A DNA stretch of 64,000 nt, from the NCBI GenBank assembly GCA_949358305.1, contig OX442315.1:25632427-25696426 (forward strand), read 5' to 3'. The notes under the pieces were generated by a model. It did no database searches. It saw only the letters and a list, made by a program, of their open reading frames with translations, and was not told where the DNA came from. How positions within the stretch are numbered: the stretch's first letter is position 1; each line of letters starts with the position of its first letter. This DNA comes from Strigamia acuminata. Taxonomy: Eukaryota; Arthropoda; Chilopoda; Geophilomorpha; Linotaeniidae. This document shows positions 31,645-42,795 of this stretch, piece by piece. The position numbers and the translations under genes are program-made.

Positions 31645-31658
31645 GGTTATGGGTCCAG
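31645..31658 (+). other. Primer-binding site (initiator tRNA-Met internal fragment)
   Basis: GGTTATGGGTCCAG, a few bases after the LTR, is complementary with one mismatch to the anticodon stem-loop of eukaryotic initiator tRNA-Met (CTGGGCCCATAACC). Copia-type elements of insects use this internal half-tRNA primer instead of the tRNA 3' end. Confidence 0.85.
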
Positions 31659-31726
31659 GACGTTAAGCAGCGCGGGTGTGTCCAACGAATATCGGAAAGG
31701 TAGACGAACGTTTCCACGGCACGACG

Positions 31727-31766
31727 AGACGATTCGAACGTACGGCAGACGATTCGAACGTGCGGC
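31727..31766 (+). repeat. Two 20-bp tandem repeats in the copia leader
   Basis: AGACGATTCGAACGTACGGC is followed directly by a copy with one changed base, then a partial third copy. TCGAACG words recur through the 0.5-kb leader (to 31995), suggesting repeated protein- or RNA-binding sites such as a packaging signal. Confidence 0.75.
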
Positions 31767-32196
31767 AGACGTTCCGAGAAAACGGAAAAACGGGCGGAAT
31801 CGAACGTGTGGCAAGACGGGCCTAAATCGAACGAGGACGCAAACGAGGTCGGGAACTGTGAGTTATTTTCGACTAGTAATTAGCTTCATGAGCCATAAGG
31901 GACGAAAGGCATAATTTTCAACGAGTTTGCAACGAACGGGATTCGAACGACGCCATTTTCGAACTGCACGTGCAACCGAAACAAGAAGAAAACGACGCCA
32001 TTATTGAAGCAAAACGAACTATTTGTGCATGCAATTGTTTGAAACTTGTATTGTTAGGATCTGCGCAACGAAGCTTTGTTGTAGTTTTAAGATACAATTA
32101 AGTTTGTTTCAATTGTTGTTGCTATTTTGGGGGAAAATTGTTTGAAACTGACAACAGTCTGTGCTATTTGCAATTTTGAAAATTTTCCGAGACAAG

Positions 32197-35100
32197 ATGA
32201 CGACTGAGACTTCATCTAGCATTACTTCCTACGGGATAGAAAAAATGGATGGTACCAACTATTTGTCTTGGGCATTCAGTGTCAAGCTTCTATTAACCGA
32301 GAAGAAACTTTGGAAAGTAGTAGACGGGACAGAAACTGAAGCCGATGCAACGAAATTGGCTGATTTGACAAATAAAGCTTTTTCAATAATTGGTTTGACA
32401 ATCAAAACACAACAGCAATCACATATACGGGGATTGCAAAGTCCAAAAGAAGCTTGGGATCGACTGAAAGAAGTCTACGAACCGACGAACTCGTTACGCA
32501 TCGTCCAACTCCGCCGAGAACTTTATTCAACAATGAAGCAGACCGGTGAAAATATGGACAAGTATCTCATGAGAGTGTCCGAATGCTCCGAGAGATTAAC
32601 GAATGCGGGCCAAACGGTCGGGGACACAGATTTGGCTTGGGCCATGTTATGTGGTTTGACCAAAGAATACGAAGGACTGATTACGTCAGTACACACGATT
32701 GCAAAAGCGGATTTCACGTCGAACAAAATAAAAGACATGATATTGGCGGAGTCTTCAAGAAGAGAGACTTCAGACAATACCAAACGGGATTCGGCTGTGC
32801 TAATTGCGAACAAGATTCCACAGCAACGTGATCTTAAAAAGATCAAATGTTACAATTGTAACAAATTTGGCCATTATGCGCGGGACTGCCACAAGCCCAA
32901 GAAGGAAAGAAACGCTGAGTCCAAGAATTTCAGTGACCACAAGAAGGCCAATGTTATGTCGGCATTTGCGGCGCGAGCGGATAAGGACGTTTGGGTGATC
33001 GATTCAGGAGCGAGTCATCACATGACAGCGCAGAAAGGGAAATTTTTGGAACTTCAAAATCCCAAAGTGGCGGAAATAAATATCGCAAACGGAAAGAAGG
33101 TCAAAGTAGAAGCTCAAGGGGACATCAACGTAGATTTCGTGTACGATGGGCAGCCAGTACCAACGATTTTAAAAGAAGTACTTTACGTGCCGGAAGTGAC
33201 GATGAATTTACTCTCCGTCGCGCAACTGGAAGCAAAAGGCTACTGGTTGTCATTCAAGAACGGATTTTGCAACGTGATGAATTCAAAGGATGTCGTGATT
33301 CTTCGAGCGAAGAGAGAAAACAGAATGTATCTGGTCAACGAGGCGTCACATCACGGGATGACGGCGACAACGGAAGCGACCAAAAACGAAATTTGGCATC
33401 AAAGATACATGCACGTGTCTTTGGACAGTCTACAAAAGATGGCCGAAAAAGACAAAGTCAGGGGATTGGAGATCAACAAAGATGCAATCAGCAAATGTGA
33501 TTCATGTCTCCAAGGAAAATCCACCCGAAAACCATTCAACAAGGAAGAACGGAAGTTGGCATCCGAAGTACTGGATTTGATCCATTCGGACATTGCGGGT
33601 CCACTTCAAACAAAGAGCAAGGGAGGGCATCGTTACTACATTACGTTTATTGATGATAAGTCAAGGAAAATAGATGTCTACTTTCTGACCCACAAATCTG
33701 AAGCGCTTGAAAAATTTCAAGATTACATGACGAGAATGGAGAGAAAAACGGGGAAGAAAATAAAAGCCTTGCGAACGGATAACGGGCTCGAATACTGCAA
33801 CGAAGAATTTGACCGTTTCCTGAAGGAGAAAGGAATTTCTCATCAACGCACCGCAGTGTACACCCCAGAACAAAATGGAATTTCTGAGAGATTAAACCGG
33901 ACATTGCTGGATCTGGTGCGGTCAAGTTTGATCCAAACGCAATTGGGTGCAGATTTTTGGGCTGAAGCAGTCAATACTGCAGTTTACGTGAGAAACCGGA
34001 CAGTGACACAAATCACTGGGAAAACGCCGTATGAAGTTTGGTACGGGCGAACGCCATCCGTGAAACACTTAAGAGTGTTTGGCTGCAATGCAGTGATGCA
34101 CGTTCCCGCGGCCAAAAGAAGAAAATTGGACAATCGCGGAGAAAAATGCATATTTCTTGGGTATTCAGCCGGGGAGAAGACATATCGGTTGTGGAATACC
34201 AAGAAAAGAAAAGTGATGACTTCACGTGACGTCGTGTTCAAAGAAAATGAATTCGGATTCAACGAAACGGATGAACTGGACGCGAAGGAAGTAATGACTC
34301 TCACTTTCGACGAACCGAAACAAGTTCCGCCAGCGGCAAAACCAAAACGTGGACGACCGACAAAAGCTGAAGCCGTTCAAAAACAGTACGAACCAACAAA
34401 GATGATTCTCCGAAGTCAGGTGCAACAACAAGCGGAACCGGAAGTTGCAGAAACGGAAGATGCTGAGGAGGAAGATGAAGAGGATTTGATAGGAACAGCA
34501 ATGTTTTGTCATTTTGAAGAACCTTCTACCTACCAAGAGGCATTGAATTCCAAGGACGCAACGAAATGGCAAACCGCAATAGATGACGAATTAAACAGCT
34601 TACACAAGAATGAAACATGGGAGATTACGGATTTACCAAAAGACAGCAAAGCGATTGGCTGTAAATGGGTGTTTCGAGTCAAACAAAACCTAGATGGTTC
34701 AGTTGAGCGGTATAAAGCGCGCTTAGTTGCCAAAGGATTTACACAGCGCTACGGTCATGATTATACTGAGACATATTCTCCAGTGGCCGGAATTGCGACA
34801 ATGCGAATCATAATTGCTATAGCTGTAATTTTGGGTTGGGTGTTGGAACAAGTTGATGTAACGACAGCATACTTAAATGGTATACTCGAAGAAGAAGTCT
34901 ACATGGAAATTCCCGAAGGCTTAGTGGGAAAATGGAAAAACAAAGTGTGCAGACTAATCAAGTCGTTATACGGATTAAAACAATCAGGACGTGCGTGGAA
35001 TGACAAGTTGGACGAGGAACTCGAGAAACAGGGTTTCAAACGTTGTTTTTCCGACGCGTGTGTTTATTGGATTCAAATAGGAAACGAACGCGGAATTATC

Positions 35101-36075
35101 GGGGTTTACGTCGACGACATGGTGATAGCCGGACAATCAGAAAACATGTGTCGAGAAATCAAAAAGAGACTGCGTAAATGTTTTGAAATCAAAGAACTTG
35201 GAACTCTGAAGTACATGTTAGGAATCGAATTTGGACGGGATAAAAACGGAAACATGTTTTTAACGCAAAAAAAATATGTTGAGAAAATCCTGAAGAGATT
35301 CAACATGACTGATTCAAAACCAATGGCGACACCAATGGTGAAATGTACTGACAACAATAAGAAAGAGCCAGAAGAATTTGAAGATCTGACGGTCGAGCCT
35401 TATAGAGAGGTAATTGGCTGCTTATCTTACTTGGCCAACAGTACGAGACCGGACATTTCACACGCTGTAAATGTGTTAGCACAATTTAACAGCAAACCAA
35501 AAACCAATCACTGGCAAATGGCCAAACGCATTCTACGATATCTGTCGGGAACCAAGAAACACGGATTGGTTTACAATGAGAATAAAGGATTTTTGACTGC
35601 ATTCGCAGACGCAGATTGGGCGAATTGCAAGATCAACCGAAGATCTTACAGCGGAACTTTGCTGAAACTAGCCGAGAATTTAGTAATATGGCAGAGCAGC
35701 AAGCAGAGGGTCGTAGCCACCAGCAGCATGGAAGCCGAGTACATCTCGATGTGCAATTGTTCGAAAGACATTGTATGGAAGCGACGACTGATCGAAGAGT
35801 TGGATTTGTCAACGTTGATCGGAGGACCAACAATCATGAGATGCGACAACCAACCAGCTAAAGTTTTTGCACAAAGCAATGTGGAGAACCGGAGATCAAA
35901 ACATATTGACGTTCGGTACCACTACATCAGAGAACAGATAAAGGCGAAACGAGTCAAATTGGAATTTGTTCCAACCGAGAACAATGAAGCTGATTTATTG
36001 ACAAAGCCTTTAGATAAAGTGAAATTAAGTAATTTCAGAGAATTATTAGGTGTGAAACCAATTATCAGGGCATAA
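32197..36075 (+). CDS. Copia gag-pol polyprotein
   Basis: A 1,292-residue single-frame polyprotein with no stop or frameshift. In order: gag N-terminus with DGTNYLSWAF (about 18-27); CCHC zinc knuckle at 218-231 (CYNCNKFGHYARDC); aspartic protease active site DSGASHH with Asp 269; integrase HHCC zinc site (His 401, His 406, Cys 434, Cys 437) and catalytic Asp 465, Asp 528 and Glu 564 (D,D35E spacing); reverse transcriptase with CKWVFRVK, the region around Asp 887 (QVDVTTAYLNG) and YVDDM at 971-975; RNase H with AFADADWA (about 1135-1142), SSMEAEY and the conserved DNQPA. All catalytic residues are intact. The first ATG in frame is 32197; the frame is open 12 codons upstream without an ATG. 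Gag and pol are fused, so any excess of gag must come from splicing or processing. Confidence 0.97.
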   Translation: MTTETSSSITSYGIEKMDGTNYLSWAFSVKLLLTEKKLWKVVDGTETEADATKLADLTNKAFSIIGLTIKTQQQSHIRGLQSPKEAWDRLKEVYEPTNSLRIVQLRRELYSTMKQTGENMDKYLMRVSECSERLTNAGQTVGDTDLAWAMLCGLTKEYEGLITSVHTIAKADFTSNKIKDMILAESSRRETSDNTKRDSAVLIANKIPQQRDLKKIKCYNCNKFGHYARDCHKPKKERNAESKNFSDHKKANVMSAFAARADKDVWVIDSGASHHMTAQKGKFLELQNPKVAEINIANGKKVKVEAQGDINVDFVYDGQPVPTILKEVLYVPEVTMNLLSVAQLEAKGYWLSFKNGFCNVMNSKDVVILRAKRENRMYLVNEASHHGMTATTEATKNEIWHQRYMHVSLDSLQKMAEKDKVRGLEINKDAISKCDSCLQGKSTRKPFNKEERKLASEVLDLIHSDIAGPLQTKSKGGHRYYITFIDDKSRKIDVYFLTHKSEALEKFQDYMTRMERKTGKKIKALRTDNGLEYCNEEFDRFLKEKGISHQRTAVYTPEQNGISERLNRTLLDLVRSSLIQTQLGADFWAEAVNTAVYVRNRTVTQITGKTPYEVWYGRTPSVKHLRVFGCNAVMHVPAAKRRKLDNRGEKCIFLGYSAGEKTYRLWNTKKRKVMTSRDVVFKENEFGFNETDELDAKEVMTLTFDEPKQVPPAAKPKRGRPTKAEAVQKQYEPTKMILRSQVQQQAEPEVAETEDAEEEDEEDLIGTAMFCHFEEPSTYQEALNSKDATKWQTAIDDELNSLHKNETWEITDLPKDSKAIGCKWVFRVKQNLDGSVERYKARLVAKGFTQRYGHDYTETYSPVAGIATMRIIIAIAVILGWVLEQVDVTTAYLNGILEEEVYMEIPEGLVGKWKNKVCRLIKSLYGLKQSGRAWNDKLDEELEKQGFKRCFSDACVYWIQIGNERGIIGVYVDDMVIAGQSENMCREIKKRLRKCFEIKELGTLKYMLGIEFGRDKNGNMFLTQKKYVEKILKRFNMTDSKPMATPMVKCTDNNKKEPEEFEDLTVEPYREVIGCLSYLANSTRPDISHAVNVLAQFNSKPKTNHWQMAKRILRYLSGTKKHGLVYNENKGFLTAFADADWANCKINRRSYSGTLLKLAENLVIWQSSKQRVVATSSMEAEYISMCNCSKDIVWKRRLIEELDLSTLIGGPTIMRCDNQPAKVFAQSNVENRRSKHIDVRYHYIREQIKAKRVKLEFVPTENNEADLLTKPLDKVKLSNFRELLGVKPIIRA

Positions 36076-36083
36076 TGGGTTTC

Positions 36084-36091
36084 AGGGGAAG
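36084..36091 (+). other. Polypurine tract of the copia element
   Basis: AGGGGAAG immediately before the 3' LTR, the usual primer for plus-strand DNA synthesis. Confidence 0.75.
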
Positions 36092-36094
36092 TAA

Positions 36095-36301
36095 TGTTAA
36101 GTTATGTTAATGTGATGTTGAGTTCATTGTTAAGAACGTGTTACTGCTATATCATACTGTTACATTGTTGTAAAAGCGTTACCATGACAATTTTGTATTA
36201 CTCCTCACTTGCTTGTATTTTACCCACGAGTAAAGACGTGTGTTTTGTTTTCCACTTTAAAAAACCTCTCCTTTATTTCAACGTGATGCCCCAGCATAAC
36301 A
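36095..36301 (+). repeat. 3' LTR of the copia element
   Basis: 207 bp; I see no difference from the 5' LTR. Confidence 0.97.
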
Positions 36302-36306
36302 ATTAG

Positions 36307-39300
36307 GAACATTAAAAATTAAATAACACCAAAGTACTTTGAAGGAAAGTTACGTTTTGACAGTCGACTAATTGGATGTTGAACAAGTGATTTTTGATTC
36401 CTAACTTGGCAAATGTTTTTGATTCGATAGAAAAAAAGAAAAACAGAAAGAAAAAAAAATAGACAACGTTTTAAATAGTTAATATAGCTCATTAAAAATT
36501 GAATAAATAAATAAATAAATTAATGAATAATTGAATTAACAATGTTCTCCAAATGTGTGCACTTCAGAAATCAAAATTTTTATTCGATTTTTTTATTTTA
36601 TTTTTTTTCTTTTATTAAAATGCAGATGACTTGGAAATGCAATGTCATAAAATGTTTCAAAAGCGAAAAACTTATGTGACCAAAAGGCTTTACAAATCGG
36701 ATCAAACCCAAACAGTGTAGTAAAAGTGGTATTTTGAAATGTACGCTTAAAAAAAAGGCGCCTCGTCGTCTTCTAATATTTATTCCCCAGGTGTAAGTGG
36801 TTTAATGGCGGCGATTTCGAACTAGGCAGCCGGCCGTAGCTTACGACTTTCATAAAGTAAAGAGAGATTTCCAAGTCGTCGTGCAGCGAGACAGTTATGA
36901 ATATCTACTGGCTTTTCCAGCTGTTCACGAAAATCCATCGCAGCCAACCGTCTGTAGCCTGATACGGCTCAAGCAGGTAAAGATGAGACCTTGAATAAAA
37001 CGGATAAAAATGGCGCCAAAATTTAAGCAGAGATTAAATTAAGTCCCATCCCCTAGATTATCATTTTTCTCCTTTCATTTTTAGCTTATAAATTACTGCA
37101 TTTTGTCATTAATGACTTTATTAAGTTTGAAATAATGTTGGAACAAAACAATAAAAATATCCTCAAACCCAGCTTCGAGTACAAACAGGAAATGCGGACA
37201 AAAATGAAGGATTATGTCGCCGAAAGCTAATGTATTATGTTTTGGTTATTACTATTTATTTGTGCTCCCATATATCACTGTAAAAATGAAACAAAGTTAC
37301 AAGAAAGAAGAATAACTTTACTTTTAATATCTGCGAGCCAAAGCCCTATTCCTCATAAGCTTGTTTGAACAAGGAGGACAGAACATCGTCTTGCCATTAA
37401 TAGTTTATACAGAGAAAAGTAAGTATAAATACACTCTGCTGTCACAGTAATAGTTGAGACCACGGATCCATTAAGATAAAGGTTTATTTTCTACAGATAT
37501 CTTTCCTCATCCAATCCTACTTAATCTTTTACAGAAGGAGAAGGACATAGATGTTGAGTGAGTACTACTATATAATTATCTGTATTTATGTTGCAGCAAA
37601 GTTTCTATGCACAACCTTGCACGGACTGGGAATAACCGACTTAACAAACTTTTTTTTTTATTTTTTTAAAGCAAGACTGGCATATTAACATGACAACGGC
37701 AACGCTTTAAGAAGGAAAGAGTTATTCTACTTCAAGCGTGCAATTTACATGAGGAGTACATTCTAACAAAAGTTTCAATCTCGAGGTAAAGTACATTAGG
37801 TAACAAGGTAAGTTTTAGTTGATAAAAAAATCAATGAATTGTTTAATTTATTTTAGCAAATACAGCTGTGTACTTGATGTAAACAAGAAACCAGTGCACA
37901 TAATGAAATATGTGCACAAAGGTTGGATTAGTTTGTAACAAAAAAATTAGATTAAAGGGGTTGCCAAATTAGAAAATAGAGATAAACACAGTGATATTTG
38001 TAGTGCATTTAAATAGCTTATTATGCTGAAAAAATAGCTTTAGATGGGGCTTATCAGTGTTAGAAGTTAGAGCTAGCACATAGTGTCATGGGTTAATAAA
38101 AGCAGTACTAAAACTGACCAAAACATTCGCCATTATCTTCATTCAAAGCTCTGATGTTGGGAAGAAAAAAACACGCACGAAATGCTAGAAATCAAAATTA
38201 TTTTCTATAAGCTGAGTGTTCGTACTCGACATTGTGTCGATGACAGTAAAATTGCGCATCCTGTTTCTACTTTAATTTAGCTGCATTCAAAAAGTGGTGT
38301 TTTAAGTAGACGCATTCATAAAGTCATTTAAACTTGTTCATATATTTTAAACGAGTCTAAATGTAACATTTTACACGCGCATAGTGTTTGAAGTGTTTTT
38401 TTTTGTTTTGTAGGATGTTAAAAAATACAAACACAAACAGAGAAAATACTTAAAACCCCATTTTTTGAACGCAGCTACTGTTTTTATCACAAAACTAGTG
38501 CTACGGCGTTAAACAGGTGAAGTTATATTAGAAAATGGCAGAGTAAACTGTTTGAATGAGTTTAAAATTATGACGCCAGCATTAAGAGCCAAGGGAGTAA
38601 TTAGAATGGTGCAGTAGTATCCTAAAATGCACCCCAAAGCCCACGAGTAGAGATCCGTTGAAGTTGAAGGTATAACTTTTATGTGGAGAATAAAATTCTA
38701 TTACTGGAACAAATTAAATGAAAATACACAAACACAATAACTGAAGTTCAGGAGTAATGAAATGAGATTCAAATGAGTGTAAGTCATTACCCTGAAGTTT
38801 TAATGAGCCATAGAAATGTTATAACAGTTTCTTTCGTCTCAAGTAGGGTTTAAACAAGCTGCAGTCTGTAATTTGACTTCTCTAAGGTTTCCCCCCTTTC
38901 TACGACATTGCAGTGGGAGTTAATTTGAAGACAGGCCACTCACTCACAAAACAAAATTAGCCTTTTGGCCGCTAAGCATCGCTGTGCGCACAAATGATCA
39001 ACCTAAGGAGTAGTTATGAAAATTACACCAGGTTTTATATACCTTTCATTTTCTTTTTTAATATTGCCAAAGAGATGAAATTAATTAAAAAGAATGGGGG
39101 ATACAAAAAGGGAAAAAAATGGATGAAAAAGCTTGTTTGGGGGCTCGTTTTAGGGAAATGAAATTTTTATTTTATTTTATTTTATTTTTATTTTGGTTTT
39201 TTTTAAAAAAAAAAAAAAATTCGGATCATTTCAATGGACGGCTGGAAAGAAAAAGAAAAAAAATCTTTTCTTGATTTATTTTTATTCTCGACAAAATTTG

Positions 39301-39991
39301 AAATGTACCAAATCACATTACATTACGTATCGTGCTGCTAGATGGCTACTTATTTTGTATTCTAACAGTGAAAAATATTTATATTTGTAGAATAAAAAAA
39401 TATTTATAGGTATCACTCAGTTGTAGAGATGTTTTTTTTTTCGATTCCATTTTATATATATATTTATATATATTTTTTATTTTACTTTTTTTGAGCTCAT
39501 GTGATTAACTGTTCAGCCCACATGAACTTGGTTTGAATGGAAAGAAGTATAGTCTGAAGAGTAAGCGGGAGTCTAGGGTCGTTTTACTGCATCACGTTTT
39601 GGGCGGGAATTTATCACTCAAGCATCAAAATGGGTTAGGGAACGTATAGTCATAACCTTAATAGCTGCAGACGCCATATTGTTTCAAGCAATAATCCTCT
39701 GGCGCCAACCAGGGCCGGTGTAAAACCAAATGTGAGCCTTTTATATTAATGAGACTGCAAAGACCAAATTTAGAAATTTTATTTTTCCAAAAATAAAATA
39801 AAATAACATAACATAAAAGAAAAGAAAAAGAAAAAGAAAAAGGAAATAAATTCGGAATTTCCTCTCCAGTTTATTAATAATCATTTAGAAATATTTCAAA
39901 TTTAAAAATTAATATTTATTGTGTGTATGCATTGTGTATAAGAAATATTCTATACAAATGTTGTTTGTATATATATATTTATATATAAAAG
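36307..39991. other. Gene-poor stretch right of the copia element
   Basis: No long frame or recognised repeat. A possible exon lies at 36826-36976 (separate entry). A CAGGGCCGG word at 39711 resembles the end of some hAT elements but has no partner end. Confidence 0.45.
36826..36976 (+). CDS. Weak candidate exon
   Basis: A 50-codon open stretch between CGAACTAG and a GTAAAG donor, reading through QRDSYEYLLAFPAVHE and ending SLIRLKQ. The residue mix is protein-like. There is no recognised homologue; a following acceptor at 37083 (ATTTTTAG) gives only 16 more codons. Such lengths arise by chance often enough that support is weak. Confidence 0.2.
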
Positions 39992-40218
39992 TCACAAATG
40001 TACATTTGGTTGGCTATTTAGCATTCTTGTCTGGTTCTGTCTCAGGTCGACTAGCGAACGTCTGGAGTTGGAATCACTGATGTTTCCTCCACCTGCCACG
40101 ACCTCTGGTGGGCCCCGCGGGATGCTAGTGGCTAACTTGGAGAAATGAACACAGAAGCAACAGATGGACTTGGTTCGGCTCATGGGAATCACTTGCATTA
40201 TTGGATAACAGCAGAAAC
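39992..40218 (-). CDS. Candidate last exon of an unrecognised minus-strand gene
   Basis: On the minus strand a strong acceptor (CTCTCCCCTTTTCCATAG) is followed by a 74-codon open frame ending in TGA at 39992. It starts FCCYPIMQVIPM, then TKSICCFCVHFSK, a Gly-Pro stretch and SDSNSRRSLVDLRQNQ. The cysteine cluster could be a palmitoylation or metal site. A TTTATT on the plus strand near 39869 could be its poly(A) signal. No family recognised, and upstream exons at higher coordinates were not found. Confidence 0.35.
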
Positions 40219-40455
40219 CTATGGAAAAGGGGAGAGCACAGAATAAGGAGCAGGGGATGGGGGTTGTAGTGGAAAGACTTTTTCACCTTAGGGCGAAGAA
40301 GACAGATGACAAGATGGCTAGTGTCGTTCGTGCATTGCTTTTCAAAAAAAAGGGGGTCTGCATTACACTTTTATACCCTTTCCTCAAATTTAATGAAAAA
40401 ATTAATATTAATAAAACGGTTTTGTTTAGGAACACACTCAATTTTTGTATGCACA

Positions 40456-40539
40456 TATTTCAGTTGTGCCTTCGAATAATAGCCGCGATTAAGAGCCGCA
40501 CTCGATTAATAGCCGCGAAAATACGGTATTTCAGTTGTG
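40456..40539. repeat. 58-bp insert flanked by 13-bp direct repeats
   Basis: TATTTCAGTTGTG occurs at 40456-40468 and 40527-40539. Between them is a 58-bp segment made of three imperfect 17-bp units containing TTAATAGCCGCGA. It looks like an insertion with target duplication or a replication-slippage product. Confidence 0.6.
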
Positions 40540-41241
40540 TGGTCAAACAAGTATGAATGATTCGTTACTTGGAGAGAAATTTGCATACTACTTTAACTCT
40601 TTATTTATGCACTTTGGTAAGGGGGAATTTTGCGCTCAAACTACGAGTGGGAAGCGACACAGACGCTACCTATAGGCGTCTGACTGGAATAAATAGATGC
40701 CGTTAGGCTGCCATTAAGGGACGATGCGTGGGTGGTGAGGGCGTAATCTTCGATTAACGGCTACGTGCGTCGTCCCGCCACTAGGATAGGAGCATCATTA
40801 TTCTTCTCGCGTGTAATTCGTTGCTTGATCGCTAGGTGGCGCCTTGGCGTGTGCTGGCTGGTTTGTGTAGTGTTTCTCAGCGCCCTTGGGAGTTTTTTAA
40901 CGTTGGTTGCGAAGGATTGGTTTATGTTTAAATTATTAGCCTCGTAAAAGGACATTTTAGAGTATTTTGTTAAAGAAAAAAAAAAAGAAGAAAAATCAGG
41001 AAAAGTTAAATCGTTTTATTTTCCAAATTATTGATTTGCAATATGAGAAAAGATTTTCATTTTGGGGTTGGTGCTGTGAGTTTGTTAGTGAGTTTCTTGA
41101 GCTTACTGTTTGCGGCGACTGGCGCCAGTCACAAACCTTGATGGTCAGAAAGGAAGCACTTGGTCGTGAGTGTGTAGGTGTAAGAGAGTCTTGCCCCTTG
41201 GGAAAACGCTTGGTAAACTGATTGACTCGTCTCTCAAGTCT

Positions 41242-41254
41242 GTTGCTTAGCAAC
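41242..41254. promoter_or_regulatory. RFX X-box palindrome
   Basis: GTTGCTTAGCAAC, two GTTGC half-sites in mirror arrangement, the form bound by RFX transcription factors. Confidence 0.45.
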
Positions 41255-41521
41255 AAGTACATTGATGTAACTTTTTTTTCCCGTTCTGCAAACCCTAACA
41301 CGACATGCTGACGCCTTTCTGTCGCTTGTTTTCTTGTCTCGTCACAAGGTGATGTGCATCCACCAAATAAAAGTCGGGCATCTAACTATCAATATGTTCA
41401 CTCGTTTGAGCGCTCCCAAAAGTGCTGCTTGTTTTGACAGTTCTAATATTACGAAATGGAAAACTTCTAAAAAATACTTGAACTCTGTAAGGTAACCTCC
41501 TGCGATATTCCGATATCAAGA

Positions 41522-41551
41522 ATATATATATATACCGGTATATATATATAT
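41522..41551. repeat. 30-bp perfect TA-rich palindrome
   Basis: Alternating TA on both sides of a central CCGG. Likely a microsatellite-derived cruciform; no function implied. Confidence 0.85.
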
Positions 41552-42795
41552 AGCTAGAGCCGTTAAATTGTAATAAAATTATAGTGCTGTCCTCTTTCTG
41601 GATTTATGGGTGAACATTAAGGCAGAGGACAATGTGTCATGTGACAACCTAGACAGGTGTCAAAAGGGTTAAGCAAAGTGTAACAATTTATTGCAAGCTG
41701 GGATGGTCTAACACTTATGCCTTGATTAGATAAGCCCGTGTTAGACTAAACTAATTAGTCTGATCATGTTTGTAATTTGTTTTTAGAAGGTAAGATTTTT
41801 AATTTGTGTTTGGAGTTTTGTTTTATTTTGTTCTTTTAAAAAAATTGTTCTTTATTTGTACGTCGTCTGCTTCTGCAGTGATAAAGTTGAGAAAAGAGGT
41901 TTTAAGACCGCAGCTAAATGTCTGCTTGGTTCTTATTGGATTTTATATTTTACTGGTGTTTTATTCTTGCTATCCAGTTGCATATAGACAGCCCTCAAAT
42001 ATTCTTGTGCTCACTAGACCTTGGGAGTGATAGCTAATTACTCTCAAATGCCTCGATTATACTTGGTAAGTTCCATGAAACGAGCTTTGTCGTTGGTTGA
42101 AAAGAAATTTGACTTCGCCTTGTTATTACTACGATAGTGAGAGTTGACTTTTACGATGGTCCAAAATTAAAGTTGATAAAATAACTAGTTCATTGTACAG
42201 ATTCAAACTAGTGAAAAGCGGACAATAAATCTAGAAAATTCCCTTAAGCGTGATTCCTTTACCAGCCCTATAGTAATAAAAGAGTTGAAGATGGCTCACT
42301 TGTAGACAAAAGCACACTTTTCTTATACGTATGACCATTATGGAAGAATGTAATTATTTTTATGGTTTTCATTTAAGGTTTTTAATTTAGCTTTTTATTC
42401 TTTTTATTTTTTTTTCTCGTGCAAATTTAAAGTGTGAAAACTGTTACACCCCTTTCCAAGGTTACCAAGGTTACAGATACGGAATAAGTAAAACATTTGG
42501 TAATTTCAGGTTGAACAAAATAACGTTTTAACGTCCAGCATCTGCCATTAAAAAAAGACACAAATTCATTAATTTTAAAAGGTTTTCACGGAGAGAATTA
42601 AAACAAATCTCGTTTGCAAACGTGCAGAAATTGTGTTTTTTTTAATTTTAAATTTTAAATTTATTTTTATTTTATTTTATTTATATTTTTATGTTTACAA
42701 ACAAAGCTTTTCGACCTCCACAGTTATCCTCCGGTTTTATGTTTTATTGCACAGAGCCCTTCGACCCTTTCATGTCTGCAGCAAGCAATGAAGTG

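Larger units (their letters stand above)
31429..36306 (+). mobile_element. Complete Ty1/copia LTR retrotransposon with ATTAG target duplication
   Basis: The element spans 31434-36301, flanked on both sides by ATTAG (31429-31433 and 36302-36306), a 5-bp target duplication. Both LTRs start TG and end CA, are 207 bp and look identical on direct reading. A primer-binding site follows the 5' LTR and a purine tract (AGGGGAAG, 36084-36091) precedes the 3' LTR. One unbroken frame encodes gag and pol with protease, integrase, reverse transcriptase and RNase H in copia order (integrase before RT). No envelope gene. Everything needed for retrotransposition is present, so it may still be mobile. Confidence 0.97.

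Noticed and set aside
31433-31666. 77-codon frame in the 5' LTR and its copy in the 3' LTR
   Set aside because: LTR sequence read by chance; not part of the copia coding frame.
32523-35879. Many 60-170-codon frames on both strands within the copia gag-pol
   Set aside because: Shadows of the 1,292-codon frame.
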